A stretch of 64,000 nucleotides of DNA, from assembly GCF_900105175.1 (NCBI RefSeq), contig NZ_LT629771.1:1426001-1490000 (forward strand). The letters run 5' to 3'. Source of the stretch: Jiangella sp. DSM 45060. GTDB taxonomy: Bacteria > Actinomycetota > Actinomycetes > Jiangellales > Jiangellaceae. The position numbers were made by a program, and so were the translations under genes. The notes beneath the pieces were generated by a model, which ran no database searches, was not told where the DNA came from, and saw only the letters and a program-made list of their open reading frames with translations. This document shows, one piece after another, positions 1-9,069 of this stretch; position 1 is the stretch's first letter, and each line of letters begins with the position of its first letter.

Positions 1-2
1 AG

Positions 3-758
3 CTGAGCGACGCCGAGGCCGGCGGCGAGCCGCTGGCCTGCACCGGCACCGTCATCCGGGTGGACGTCAGCCCGGCCCAGCTGCACAAGAACCTGCCCGC
101 CAACCTGCCGCTGCTGGGCGACGCCGGGCGGGTGCTGGACCGGCTGGCCGCGCTCGTCCAGCCGGCCGGCGACGACAGCGGCGCCACCCGCGCGCGCCAG
201 GCCGCGGACGCCGTCGCCGCGGAGCTGGACGACGTGCTGGCGCCGCACCGCTGGATCCACGACGCGCTGGTGAAGGTGCTGCCGGCCGGCGCCGTGCTCA
301 CCGGCGACAGCTCACAGGTGACCTACAAGGGGACCATCCACCTGTGGCCCGCGCCGGCGCCGGACCGCGTCCTGGCGCCGTCCGGGTTCGCCACCCTCGG
401 CTACGCCGTACCGGCCGCCGTCGGCGCGACCCTGGCCGGCCCCGGCGTGCCGGTCGTCGCCGTCCTCGGTGACGGCGCCCTGATGTTCAGCGTCCAGGAG
501 CTGCGGACCGCCGCCGACCTCGGACGCCCGCTGCCGGTCGTCGTCGCCGACAACGGCGGCTACGCCGAGATCGCCGAGGAGATGGACGCCACGGGGATCC
601 CGCGGCTCGGTGTCGACCTGCCACCGCCGGACTATCCGGCACTGGCCGCCGCCATGGGCGCGGCCTACGCGGCCGTGACGGACGTGGCGACGCTCGCCGA
701 CGCCCTCGCCGCCGCGCTCGACCATCCGGGGCCGACGTTGATCCTGGCCCGGTCCTGA
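3..758 (+). CDS. TPP-dependent decarboxylase / acetolactate-synthase-like protein, C-terminal part (5' end outside window)
   Basis: The reading frame is open from base 3, so the true start lies upstream of the window; about 251 C-terminal residues are visible. They cover the end of the middle domain and the whole TPP-binding domain. The TPP/Mg signature is clear: GDG followed after 25 residues by N (the GDGALMF...ADNGGY segment), preceded by a GFATLGYAVPAAVGA stretch usual in this superfamily. The QELRTAADLGRPLPVVV...NGGYAEI pattern resembles 5-guanidino-2-oxopentanoate decarboxylase (AruI) more than a biosynthetic acetolactate synthase. The polyamine-type importer just downstream fits guanidino or amine metabolism. 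Superfamily is certain; substrate is inference. Confidence 0.8.
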   Translation: MSDAEAGGEPLACTGTVIRVDVSPAQLHKNLPANLPLLGDAGRVLDRLAALVQPAGDDSGATRARQAADAVAAELDDVLAPHRWIHDALVKVLPAGAVLTGDSSQVTYKGTIHLWPAPAPDRVLAPSGFATLGYAVPAAVGATLAGPGVPVVAVLGDGALMFSVQELRTAADLGRPLPVVVADNGGYAEIAEEMDATGIPRLGVDLPPPDYPALAAAMGAAYAAVTDVATLADALAAALDHPGPTLILARS

Positions 759-783
759 CAACCAGAGAATGAGGTCGATTGGC

Positions 784-1857
784 ATGAAGAGCAGAAACCT
801 GGCCGTCGCGAGCATCGCCGGCGCCGCCGCGCTGCTGCTGGCCGCCTGCGGAGGCGGTGGCGACACCGCGCAGACGGGCGGCGGTGACGGCGGCTCGGTC
901 ACGTTCGTCGCCTGGGGCGGCAACGCCCAGGAGGCCGCGACCAAGGGCTGGCTCGAGCCGTTCTCCGAGGAGACCGGCATCCAGGTGGTCCAGGACAGCC
1001 CCAACGACTACGCGAAGTTCCAGCAGATGGTCGAGAGCGGCAATGTCATCTGGGACGTCGTCCAGTCCGGCTCAGACATCGGCGTGGTCGACGACCCCAA
1101 CGGCATCCTCACCGAGATCGACTGCACGGTGGTGCCCTGCGACGAGCTGAACGGCCTGTTCGGGGCGGAGAAGTACGGCATCCCGGCACTGGTGTTCAGC
1201 GTCGTGCTCGGCTACAACACCGAGGCGTTCGACGAGGCGCCGACGTCGTGGGCCGACTTCTTCGACGTCGAGGCGTTCCCCGGCAAGCGGGCCATCTACG
1301 CCAAGGACGCCTCCGGCGGCCTGCAGGGCCTGCTCGACCTCGCGCTCATCCAGGACGGCGTGCCCATCGACGAGCTGTACCCGCTGGACGTCGAGCGGGC
1401 ACTGGCCAAGCTGGAGACGATCAAGGACCACCTGATCTTCTACAACGACTTCGCCGAGTGCACGAACCTGCTCGCGACCGGCGAGGCCGTCATGGCCAAC
1501 TGCTACAACGGCCGCATCGCGCTGGCCGAGGAGGAGGGGCTGCCGGTCGGCCTCGTGTGGTCGAACCAGGTCCAGTACGCCGACTACATGGTCGTGCCGA
1601 AGGGCGCTCCGGCCGAGGAGAACGCCATGCGGCTGATCGCCTACATGGTCGACAAGGACACCAGCGCCCAGCTGGGCAACTTCATCGCCTACGGCTCGCC
1701 GAACCCGCAGGCGTCGCCGGACCCGGAGGTCGCGGACACGCTGCCGACGTCGAACGAGCTGTCCGGCGCCGACGCCCCGATCCGCATCGACGACGCGTGG
1801 TGGGTCGAGAACCTCGAGGCCGTCAACCAGCGCTGGGCGGAGTGGAAGGCCCAGTGA
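784..1857 (+). CDS. Polyamine-type ABC transporter substrate-binding lipoprotein (PotD/F-like)
   Basis: Extracellular solute-binding protein of 357 residues. The N-terminus has a short basic segment, a hydrophobic core and a lipobox LLAAC, with Cys22 as the predicted lipidated residue, so it should be anchored outside the membrane. The mature part begins with the VTFVAWGGNAQEA pattern of family-1 spermidine/putrescine-type binding proteins. I prefer ATG at 784 over ATG at 769 because a GAGG motif lies at usable distance only from the former and the signal peptide then starts MKSR. It heads a tight operon with two permeases and an ATPase. The ligand is unproven: a polyamine or another small cationic amine is likely from family and context. 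Confidence 0.85.
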   Translation: MKSRNLAVASIAGAAALLLAACGGGGDTAQTGGGDGGSVTFVAWGGNAQEAATKGWLEPFSEETGIQVVQDSPNDYAKFQQMVESGNVIWDVVQSGSDIGVVDDPNGILTEIDCTVVPCDELNGLFGAEKYGIPALVFSVVLGYNTEAFDEAPTSWADFFDVEAFPGKRAIYAKDASGGLQGLLDLALIQDGVPIDELYPLDVERALAKLETIKDHLIFYNDFAECTNLLATGEAVMANCYNGRIALAEEEGLPVGLVWSNQVQYADYMVVPKGAPAEENAMRLIAYMVDKDTSAQLGNFIAYGSPNPQASPDPEVADTLPTSNELSGADAPIRIDDAWWVENLEAVNQRWAEWKAQ

Positions 1858-2723
1858 CCTCGCCAGAGACGGGCCGGCGCCTGCGCCGGCCCGACTTCTG
1901 GACGCTGGCCGGCCTGCCCGGGCTGCTGTTCGTGCTGCTGGCCTTCGGCGTCCCGATGGTGACGATCGTCGTGCGCAGCCTCACCGACCCGTCGCCGGAG
2001 AACTTCCAGTTCCTCTTCACCGACGAGCTGTTCCGTCGCTCGCTGCTGCGCACGGTGTACGTGGCGCTGCTGGTGACGGGGCTCAGCGTGCTGCTGGGCT
2101 ACCCGTACGCGTACGCGATGGCGCGCAGCGGGCCGGTGCTGCGGACGTGGCTGATGGGCGCGCTGCTGCTGTCGTTCTGGACCAGCCTGCTGGTGCGTAC
2201 GTTCGCCTGGGGCGTCCTGCTCAGCAACACCGGCGTCGTCAACGACCTGCTGCTCGATCTCGGGATCATCGACCAGCCGCTGCCGCTGATCCGGAACCTG
2301 TTCGCCGTGCTGGTCGGCATGGTGCACGTGCTGGTGCCGTTCGCGATCCTGGCGATCTACGCGTCGCTGCGCGGCGTCGACGCCGAGCTGGAGCAGGCGG
2401 CGCAGGTCATGGGGGCGCGTCCGGCGCGGGCGTTCTGGCACGTGACGCTGCCGCTCTCGCTGCCCGGGGTGGCGGCCGGCGCGGTGCTGGTGTTCGTGCT
2501 CTCGCTCGGGTTCTACCTGACGCCGGCGCTGCTCGGCGGGCCGGCCGACATCCTCGTCAGCCAGTCGATCGTGCTGCAGGTGCAGCAGTACCTCGACCCC
2601 GGCGCCGGGTCGGCGATGGCCGTCGTGCTGCTCGCGCTCGTGCTGGCGTTCCTGGCCATCGCGTCGAAGGTGGTCGGCCTCGGGCGCATCCTCGGCGTGA
2701 CCGGCAAGGAGGGGACGTCATGA
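1854..2723 (+). CDS. ABC transporter permease (PotB-like)
   Basis: Integral membrane permease of 289 residues with about six hydrophobic segments. It carries the EAA cytoplasmic loop (EQAAQVMGARPARAFWHVTLP) through which permeases dock to the ATPase. The GTG start at 1854 overlaps the stop of the binding-protein gene (GTGA), which indicates translational coupling. The following permease starts with an ATGA overlap at its stop. It is the first of two distinct permeases, as in PotABCD systems. The family is clear from the fold and operon; the substrate is not visible in the sequence. Confidence 0.88.
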   Translation: MTSPETGRRLRRPDFWTLAGLPGLLFVLLAFGVPMVTIVVRSLTDPSPENFQFLFTDELFRRSLLRTVYVALLVTGLSVLLGYPYAYAMARSGPVLRTWLMGALLLSFWTSLLVRTFAWGVLLSNTGVVNDLLLDLGIIDQPLPLIRNLFAVLVGMVHVLVPFAILAIYASLRGVDAELEQAAQVMGARPARAFWHVTLPLSLPGVAAGAVLVFVLSLGFYLTPALLGGPADILVSQSIVLQVQQYLDPGAGSAMAVVLLALVLAFLAIASKVVGLGRILGVTGKEGTS

Positions 2724-3511
2724 GGGCCGGCCTGTTCGTGCGGGTGTTCGGCCTGGTGTTCGCCGCGATCCTGATCATCCCGACGGTGGTCGTGACCGCG
2801 ACGGCGTTCACCGAGGGCAGCATCATCACGTTCCCGCCGCAGGGGATGTCGTGGCGATGGTTCGAGGAGGTGCTGACCGACCCGGCCTGGACCGGGGCGA
2901 TCCGCACCAGCCTGATCGTCGGCGTGCTCGCCGCGGCCATCGCCGTCGTGGTGGGGACGTCGCTGGCGCTGGCCGCGGCGCGCAGCGGGCTGCTGCCGAG
3001 CAGCCTTGTCGTCGCCGTCGGCATGGCGCCGATGGTGGTGCCGCTGGTCGTCGTCGCCATCGGCGTCTACTTCGTGTACGTGCGCATCGGGCTGTACGGC
3101 GGCATCCTGTCGCTGGCCCTGGCACACGCGGTGCTGGGCGTCCCGTTCGTCCTCGTCAACGTGCTGGCGGCGCTGCGCTCGCTGGACCCGCACGTCGAGG
3201 AGGCGGCGCGGGCCTGCGGCGCCGGACCGGTGCGGACGCTGCTGCGCGTCACCGTCCCGCAGATCCTGCCGGCGGCGCTGATCGGCGGCCTGTTCGCCTT
3301 CATCACGTCGTGGGACGAGGTGGTCGTGGCGATCTTCCTCAACACGCCCACGCTGCGCACCCTGCCGGTCGTGATCTGGGGGCAGGTGCGCTCCGGCCTG
3401 GAGCCGTCCACGTCGGCCGTCGCCACCATCCTCACCGTCGTCTCGCTGGTCGTCTTCGCCCTCACGGCCGCCATCAGCTCTCGTCGATCCCGGAGTCGCC
3501 GTGTTCACTGA
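2720..3511 (+). CDS. ABC transporter permease (PotC-like)
   Basis: Second permease of the polyamine-type importer, 263 residues, with a long first transmembrane helix and about six hydrophobic segments. The EAA loop reads EEAARACGAGPVRTLLRVTVP. The FITSWDEVVVAIFL segment near the C-terminus is usual for PotC-type subunits. Its ATG overlaps the upstream stop by four bases, and its 3' end overlaps the ATPase gene by 11 bases, so all four subunits are likely made from one message. It should form a heterodimeric channel with the preceding permease. Confidence 0.88.
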   Translation: MRAGLFVRVFGLVFAAILIIPTVVVTATAFTEGSIITFPPQGMSWRWFEEVLTDPAWTGAIRTSLIVGVLAAAIAVVVGTSLALAAARSGLLPSSLVVAVGMAPMVVPLVVVAIGVYFVYVRIGLYGGILSLALAHAVLGVPFVLVNVLAALRSLDPHVEEAARACGAGPVRTLLRVTVPQILPAALIGGLFAFITSWDEVVVAIFLNTPTLRTLPVVIWGQVRSGLEPSTSAVATILTVVSLVVFALTAAISSRRSRSRRVH

Positions 3512-4631
3512 CAAGTCCCCATCGAACGACGCGCCCGGTGCCGGCCTGTCCCTGGAGGGCATCGCCAAGCACTACGGCTCGGTCCGCGCCGTCGACGACG
3601 TCTCGCTGACCATCGAGCCCGGCCAGTTCGTCACGCTGCTCGGAGCCTCCGGCTCCGGCAAGACCACGCTGCTGCGCGTGATCGCCGGGTTCCTGGAGCC
3701 GTCCGCCGGCCGCGTGCTGATCGACGGCCGCGACGTCACCGCGGTGCCGGTGCACCGCCGCAACATCGGCATGGTGTTCCAGAGCTACGCGCTCTTCCCG
3801 CACCTGTCGGTCGCGCGGAACATCGCGTTCCCGCTGGCCATGCGCGGCATGCGTAAGCCGGAGCGGCGTGCGCTGGTGACGCAGGCGCTGGAGTCGGTGC
3901 ACCTGCCCGGCTACGAGGACCGGATGCCGGCCCAGTTGTCCGGCGGGCAGCGGCAGCGGGTGGCGCTGGCCCGGGCGATCGTCTCGCGGCCCAGCCTGCT
4001 GCTGATGGACGAGCCGCTGGGCGCGCTGGACCGCCGGCTGCGCGAGGTCCTGCAGGTGGAAATCCTCAAGCTCAGCCGGGAGCTCGGGCTGACGGTCGTC
4101 AACGTCACGCACGACCAGGAGGAGGCGTTCACGATGAGCGACCGGATCGCCCTGCTGGCCGACGGCAAGCTGGTCCAGTACGCCTCGCCGGAGGAGATCT
4201 ACACCCGCCCGGTCTCCGACGTCGCCGCCGGCTTCCTCGGCGAGTCCAACCTGCTGCGCGGCGTGCTGACCCGCACCGTGGACGGGCGGCTGACGCTGCC
4301 GGCCGAGGACGGCCACGTCGAGGTCGACGCCGCGACGGCGGTCCGGTCCGAGCCCGACGCCGGCGACGAGGTGGTCGTCGTGGTGCGGCCGTGGTCGGTC
4401 GGCGTCTCGCGGGCGGTGGGTGGCGGCGAGCCGGACGCCCCGTGCTGGCTGCGTGGCCGGCTGGGCGCCGTCATCTACGCCGGCGACTCGCAGAAGCTCA
4501 TCGTCGAGCGTCCCGACGGCTCCGAGGTGGTCGTGCGTCGCTCGATGGACGGCCAGTTCGAGGCCGAGCCGGGAGAGGAGGTCCTGCTGACCTGGTCGTC
4601 CCGCGACGCCGTCGTCACCACGGCCGGCTGA
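3501..4631 (+). CDS. ABC transporter ATP-binding protein (PotA-like)
   Basis: ATPase subunit of 376 residues. Walker A GASGSGKTT lies at about residues 48-56, the Q-loop is in MVFQSYALFP, the signature LSGGQ at 146-150, Walker B LLLMDEP at 166-172, and the switch His in VNVTHDQEEA. The C-terminal third is a TOBE-type domain, typical of the PotA/MalK importer branch. The start is GTG, inside the end of the permease gene. It completes the four-gene importer; a 42-base gap with an AGAAAGGA Shine-Dalgarno site separates it from the next gene, which is probably co-transcribed. Confidence 0.9.
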   Translation: MFTDKSPSNDAPGAGLSLEGIAKHYGSVRAVDDVSLTIEPGQFVTLLGASGSGKTTLLRVIAGFLEPSAGRVLIDGRDVTAVPVHRRNIGMVFQSYALFPHLSVARNIAFPLAMRGMRKPERRALVTQALESVHLPGYEDRMPAQLSGGQRQRVALARAIVSRPSLLLMDEPLGALDRRLREVLQVEILKLSRELGLTVVNVTHDQEEAFTMSDRIALLADGKLVQYASPEEIYTRPVSDVAAGFLGESNLLRGVLTRTVDGRLTLPAEDGHVEVDAATAVRSEPDAGDEVVVVVRPWSVGVSRAVGGGEPDAPCWLRGRLGAVIYAGDSQKLIVERPDGSEVVVRRSMDGQFEAEPGEEVLLTWSSRDAVVTTAG

Positions 4632-4673
4632 GCCGCCGTACCCGTTCGTGTTCTCCAGAAAGGACATCCGTTC

Positions 4674-6254
4674 ATGACGTTCACCAGCCGGCAGTCGTTG
4701 GCCGTCGAGCTCGTCGAGGACCTCGCCCCCGAGCTGTCCGAGTTCCACCGTCAGATCTGGTCGTACTCCGAGAGCGCCTGGCGCGAGTACCGGTCGGCCA
4801 AGCTGTACGTGGACCGGCTGCGGGCGGAGGGCTTCGAGGTCGAGGAGGGCTCCGGCGGCATGCCGACGGCGTTCCACGCGACGTGGGGGAGCGGCGGCCC
4901 GCAGGTGGCGGCCTACGCCGAGTACGACGCCACGCCCGGCTACAGCCAGGATGCCGTCGCCGAGCGGGGCCCGCAGCCGGGGCTGCACCACTGGGCGCCG
5001 GGCTTCACCGACGCGCACAGCGCCCTCGGCGTCGGCGCGCTGGCCGGCGCGATAGCGGCCAAGCGGGCGCTGGAGGAGACCGGCGGGCCCGGCACGATCC
5101 ACCTGTTCGGCGAGCCGGCCGAGAAGGTCTGCGGGTCCAAGGCCGTGCACGCGGCGAAGGGCTACTACGACGACCTCGACGCGGCCATCAGCTACCACCC
5201 GTACTGGCACAACACCGCGCTGTGGGACATCACCAACTGCCTCTACTGGTCGGTGGTCTTCACGTTCGAGTGCGTGGAGGAGGAGCCGTGGGGCAAGGAG
5301 CTGTTCCGCAGCAACTCCGTCGGCAGCCACAACCTCGTGCGCTCGCCGGGGGCGCTGGACGCGCTCAGCCTCATGGTCACGACGACCAAGTACACCAAAG
5401 AGAACATGTTCCCGAGCACGGGCTCGTGGACGCTCAACGAGGCGGTGCTGGGGGCCAGCCACGCGACCGCCGACAACCTGCCGCCGCGCATCTCGCAGCT
5501 GCAGTTCAGCTGGCGCTCGCCGCTGTACGATATCCAGGAGCAGATCCAGGACATCCTCGTCCGCAACGCCCGCCACGTCGCCGCCATCACCAACACGCAG
5601 GTGTCCATGCGCTGGGTCACCCGGACCCGCCCTGGCCTGCCGAACCACGCGCTGACGACCGCGCTGTACGAGAACCTCACCGAGCTAGGCCCGACGACGT
5701 TCGGGCCGGACGCGCGGGCGTTCGCCGCGCAGCTGGAGAAGGCCGTCGGGCTGGAGCCGTCGGAGGCGCCGTTCCTGCCCGAGAACGAGGTGCTGATCAG
5801 CCCGCAGGAGACCGACCGCAGCATCCGCGAGCACCTCGTGCCCTGGCAGGACTGCACCGGCGCCGACGACTACACCGAGTACTCCTGGCACGCGCCGACG
5901 GTGCGCTTCTTCACGTCCAAGCCGTTCCTCGGCCAGCTCGGCATCGACCTGTGGCACTGGGCGAACAACGCGATGAACGGCTACCCGGCCGCCATCGACC
6001 CGTGCTGGATCAAGGGCGGCCAGACCATCGCCGCCACGGCGCTGCAGGTGATCGACGACGAGGCGATGCTGGCGGCGGCCAAGGACGAGTACGACCGGCG
6101 CCGCGGCCAGGCCGACCCGCGCCTGGTGAGCCCGCTGCTGCCGGCCGACTTCGCCGCGCCGCACGAGCTGCCCTGGCCGGAGTACATCCAGACCAGCCGC
6201 GGCTTCGAGTGGACCCTGCCGACCAGCCGCGACTACGGCGAGCGCATCGCGTGA
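4674..6254 (+). CDS. M20-family amidohydrolase, aminobenzoyl-glutamate hydrolase B (AbgB)-like
   Basis: Protein of 526 residues in the M20D metallo-amidohydrolase group. Visible features are the AAYAEYDATPG segment carrying the bridging Asp, a TDAHSALGVGALAGA metal-site helix, and the LFGEPAEKVCGSK segment where the family usually has PAEE. The Glu-to-Lys change at the second position of that pair is notable. The length suits AbgB, which cleaves an amide bond in N-acyl or aroyl amino acids. It follows the amine-type importer by 42 bases with a good ribosome site, so it may hydrolyse an imported N-acylated amine. It could also be an N-carbamoylase; the true substrate cannot be read from sequence. 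Confidence 0.78.
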   Translation: MTFTSRQSLAVELVEDLAPELSEFHRQIWSYSESAWREYRSAKLYVDRLRAEGFEVEEGSGGMPTAFHATWGSGGPQVAAYAEYDATPGYSQDAVAERGPQPGLHHWAPGFTDAHSALGVGALAGAIAAKRALEETGGPGTIHLFGEPAEKVCGSKAVHAAKGYYDDLDAAISYHPYWHNTALWDITNCLYWSVVFTFECVEEEPWGKELFRSNSVGSHNLVRSPGALDALSLMVTTTKYTKENMFPSTGSWTLNEAVLGASHATADNLPPRISQLQFSWRSPLYDIQEQIQDILVRNARHVAAITNTQVSMRWVTRTRPGLPNHALTTALYENLTELGPTTFGPDARAFAAQLEKAVGLEPSEAPFLPENEVLISPQETDRSIREHLVPWQDCTGADDYTEYSWHAPTVRFFTSKPFLGQLGIDLWHWANNAMNGYPAAIDPCWIKGGQTIAATALQVIDDEAMLAAAKDEYDRRRGQADPRLVSPLLPADFAAPHELPWPEYIQTSRGFEWTLPTSRDYGERIA

Positions 6255-6255
6255 G

Positions 6256-6299
6256 CGACCGGCGCCCGCCGGCGTGCGACCGGCGGCGTGCGCCGGTCG
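6256..6299 (+). terminator. GC-rich hairpin after the importer/amidohydrolase operon
   Basis: Starting one base after the amidohydrolase stop, the bases 6256-6272 and 6280-6299 can pair in about 17 base pairs interrupted by a 3-base bulge. The outer arm is CGACCGGCGC with GCGCCGGTCG; the inner arm is CCGCCGG with CCGGCGG. There is no U-tract, as in many actinomycete I-shaped terminators. It most likely ends the operon starting at 784. Confidence 0.5.
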
Positions 6300-6345
6300 G
6301 CCGGTGTGCTCCGGCCGGTAGGCGGCGCCCGCCGGTCTACTGGAG

Positions 6346-7563
6346 GTGACCGGCGGGCGTCCGCCGCGGCTGCCGCTGTTCGGCTCGCTGGCGCTCGTGT
6401 GCGCGCTGGAGACGCTGTTCGCGGCGGCCGTCCCGGCGCTCTTGCTCACCCGGCTGGCCGGCGCGCAGTACCTGGTGGGCGTCGTCATAGGGGCGGCGCT
6501 CGGGCTCGGCCTGCTGGCCACGCCGGCGGCGACCGCGCGGCTGGGGCGCGGCGCCGGACGCGCGGTGGTGGCCTGGTGCGCGGCCGGCCTGCTGGTGTCC
6601 GGCGCGCTGTCGCTGACCCCGGCGGGGCTGCCGGTGGCCGCCGTCGTCGGGACCGCGCTGGTCTTCGGGGTGGCCCGGGCCGTCGCGATGCTCGCGCTGC
6701 TCACCGAGGTGGGCCGGCTCGGCCCGGCATCGCCCGGCCAGGGCCTCAACAGCGCCGCGCAACGGCTGGGGTCCGGCCTGGGTGGGCTGGCCGCCGGCTG
6801 GGTCGTCGCCGGTGAGCGGTACGCGGCGGGCGCGGCGCTGCTCGCCGCCGGCGCGGGCGTGGTCGTGCTGCTGAGCCGGTGGAGCACGTCCGGGCCGGCC
6901 GGTGCGCCTCCGGCGGTTTCCGTGCCGCTGCGGCGGCGCTTCGCCGAGACCGGCGCGCTGCTGCGCCGCGACCGCGCGGTGCAGGCGGCCAGCCTGGTCA
7001 ACCTGCTCGTGTGGCTGTGCGTGATCGTCGGCAACTCGCTGGTGCCGGTCGCGCTGCTGGACCGCGGCTGGTCCGCCGGGTCGACCGGGGCCGGCATCGT
7101 CGTGCTGGTGCTGCTGCGCGACCTGACGTCCGCGGCGGCCGGCGCGACCTGCTGGCCGCTCGTGCGCCGGCTGCCGGTCGCCGCCATCGTCGCCGGGGCG
7201 ACGGCGCTGCAGGTGGCCGCCGTGGTGGTGATGCTGGCCGGCGGGTTCGGCATCGCCGGCCTGGCCGCCGCGTCGGTGCTGTCGGGCGCCGCGGTCGCCG
7301 TCGGCATCGCCTGCGCGAACGTGGTCGCGACCAGCGCGTCGTGGGCGGCGCCGGAGCGGATCCCGGTGCGGCTGGCGGCGAGCCAGTACCTCACCGGCCT
7401 GCCGATCACGGCCGCGTCGATCCTCCTGGTGGTGGCGCTGGACGGCCTCGGCGCGACGACGGCACTGGTGCTGACGGCGGCGGCGACGGTGCTCGCCGGC
7501 GCGGCGGCCGCCGGGCGGCTGGTGGCCGGGGCTCGTCAGCCGCCCGCCTCGCCCGCCGGGTGA
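6346..7563 (+). CDS. MFS transporter
   Basis: Major-facilitator-like membrane protein of 405 residues with about 12 hydrophobic helices and the central loop between two six-helix halves near residues 175-200 (RRRFAETGALLRRDRAV). The GTG at 6346 lies inside the GGAGGTG motif and has no spaced ribosome site of its own, so the true start could be slightly downstream or the message could be leaderless. It converges with the PucR gene, the two 3' ends overlapping by 28 bases. No substrate can be proposed from sequence; context suggests export or uptake of a metabolite of the preceding pathway. Confidence 0.72.
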   Translation: MTGGRPPRLPLFGSLALVCALETLFAAAVPALLLTRLAGAQYLVGVVIGAALGLGLLATPAATARLGRGAGRAVVAWCAAGLLVSGALSLTPAGLPVAAVVGTALVFGVARAVAMLALLTEVGRLGPASPGQGLNSAAQRLGSGLGGLAAGWVVAGERYAAGAALLAAGAGVVVLLSRWSTSGPAGAPPAVSVPLRRRFAETGALLRRDRAVQAASLVNLLVWLCVIVGNSLVPVALLDRGWSAGSTGAGIVVLVLLRDLTSAAAGATCWPLVRRLPVAAIVAGATALQVAAVVVMLAGGFGIAGLAAASVLSGAAVAVGIACANVVATSASWAAPERIPVRLAASQYLTGLPITAASILLVVALDGLGATTALVLTAAATVLAGAAAAGRLVAGARQPPASPAG

Positions 7564-9068
7564 GTGGCCACCGCGAGCCACAGCTGCATCCGCCCCGCGG
7601 TGGCGGACAGGTCGAGGCCGGTGAGCCGCTCGATCTGCGCCACCCGGTATTTCACGGTGTTGCGGTGCACGACCAGCGTCTCGGCGGCGCGCGCGATGGA
7701 GAAGTCCTCGTCGATCAGCACCCGCACGGTCCCCATGAGGTTGGCCGGGGTGCGCTGGTCGGCCTCGATCAGCGGCTGCAGGCACTCCCGGGCCAGCTCC
7801 GCCATCGCCGGCTGCTCCTGCGCCATGAGCAGCCCGGACAGGCTCAGCGCGCGGCGCGGGTTGACGCCAGGGCCGCGGCTGAGGCCCTCGCGGGCCTCGA
7901 GGTAGCTGGTGCGCAGCCCGTCGGCGCCGGGCAGCGTGGTGCCGGCGCCGACGTGGGGCGTGCCGCCTAGGGCGACGAGGTGGGCGTGCAGCATGCGGGC
8001 GTACTCGTCCGGGTCGCCGCTCTCCGGCACCACCAGGCACAGCGCGCCGTCGACGTGGGCGGACAGGCCGACGTTCTCGGCGCGGTCGATGGGCAGCGGG
8101 AGCACCTGACGGGACAGGTCGCGCCGCGGGTCGGCGAACCGGCCCAGCACGACGGCGTGCGGCTCGGCGGCCACCACGCCGTGCCGGGCCAGCCGCCGCT
8201 CCGCCTCCGGCTGCGACAGCGCACGCCGGACGATGTCCTCGATGACCTGGCCGGCCAGCTCGCGCCGGCCGCTCAGCTCGGCCGCGTGCCGGGCCAGCTC
8301 CAGGCCGATCAGCCCGACGGCGAAGTGCAGCATGTCGGCGGAATCCGGCGGCTCGGGCGTGATCAGGTAGCCGGCCGGCACGCCGCCGGCCGTGATCGGC
8401 GTCCGGGTCTCGCCGCCGCGCGGCCGGGCACCCAGGTGGTGCGCGTCGTACGGGGTGGCGACGGCGTGCGCGGGCGGGTACTGCGCGATGATCCCGCCCT
8501 GCGGGTCGACGACGCGGACGTGCTGGCCGAGGCTGCGCGACAGCGCGGCGACGGTCGCCTGGACGCTGCCGGTCGACAGCACGGTCTCCAGCAGGACGGT
8601 CTGCGCCTGGGCCTGCCGGCTGGCGGTCAGGCAGTCGGCGCGGTGGATCACCTGGTCGGCGACGTACCGGCTGATGGCCGCGAACGGCGTGCCGGCGGCG
8701 ACGGTGAGCACGGCCAGGCCGGCGTCGGCGGCGGCGGACACGACCGGGGGAGGCACGGCGCGGAGCGGGCCGTCCAGCCCGAAGCCGACGCACGAGGCGC
8801 CGGCGCTCCCGACGCGGTGGACGAAGGTGACCTGGTCGGCGACGGTGCGCAGCCGGCGGCCGCGGGTCAGCACCAGCGAGCCCCGCACCACGTGCGGCGT
8901 GGGGTCGGCCTGCTCGGTCTCGGTGACCCAGGTGACGCTCGCGTCGGTGTCGTCCGGGCCGAGCAGCCGCAGGCCTAGCCCGGCGGCGGCAAGGTCCGAC
9001 GCGGTGCAGGAGCGGGTGTGCGGCGCCGCTGCGTGCGGCCGCGTCAGCGGGAGGGCGGAGATGGTCAC
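7536..9068 (-). CDS. PucR-family transcriptional regulator
   Basis: Regulator of 510 residues. The N-terminal half (about residues 20-140) resembles the purine-catabolism regulatory domain of PucR. The C-terminal 60 residues carry the PucR-type HTH (VRVLIDEDFSIARAAETLVV, then the HRNTVKYRV recognition helix). PucR-like proteins control purine, amine or nucleotide-derived nitrogen catabolism and often sense a pathway intermediate. It faces the Lrp-type gene across a divergent spacer and is preceded by a possible 33-codon reading frame. Start is GTG at 9068, one base after that small frame stops. Likely targets are the transporter/amidohydrolase operon or the downstream island; this is inference. 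Confidence 0.85.
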   Translation of the reverse strand: MTISALPLTRPHAAAPHTRSCTASDLAAAGLGLRLLGPDDTDASVTWVTETEQADPTPHVVRGSLVLTRGRRLRTVADQVTFVHRVGSAGASCVGFGLDGPLRAVPPPVVSAAADAGLAVLTVAAGTPFAAISRYVADQVIHRADCLTASRQAQAQTVLLETVLSTGSVQATVAALSRSLGQHVRVVDPQGGIIAQYPPAHAVATPYDAHHLGARPRGGETRTPITAGGVPAGYLITPEPPDSADMLHFAVGLIGLELARHAAELSGRRELAGQVIEDIVRRALSQPEAERRLARHGVVAAEPHAVVLGRFADPRRDLSRQVLPLPIDRAENVGLSAHVDGALCLVVPESGDPDEYARMLHAHLVALGGTPHVGAGTTLPGADGLRTSYLEAREGLSRGPGVNPRRALSLSGLLMAQEQPAMAELARECLQPLIEADQRTPANLMGTVRVLIDEDFSIARAAETLVVHRNTVKYRVAQIERLTGLDLSATAGRMQLWLAVATHPAGEAGG

Positions 9069-9069
9069 G

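Noticed and set aside
3474..5648. Very long minus-strand frame opposite the ABC ATPase and amidohydrolase genes
   Set aside because: The translation is low-complexity Arg/Gly/Val-rich sequence mirroring GC-rich codons of well-supported plus-strand genes; it has no domain or ribosome site.
6337..8793. 818-codon minus-strand frame across the MFS and pucR genes
   Set aside because: Arg/Pro/Ala-rich shadow in another frame. The MFS gene (plus) and PucR frame (minus) both have clear family motifs.
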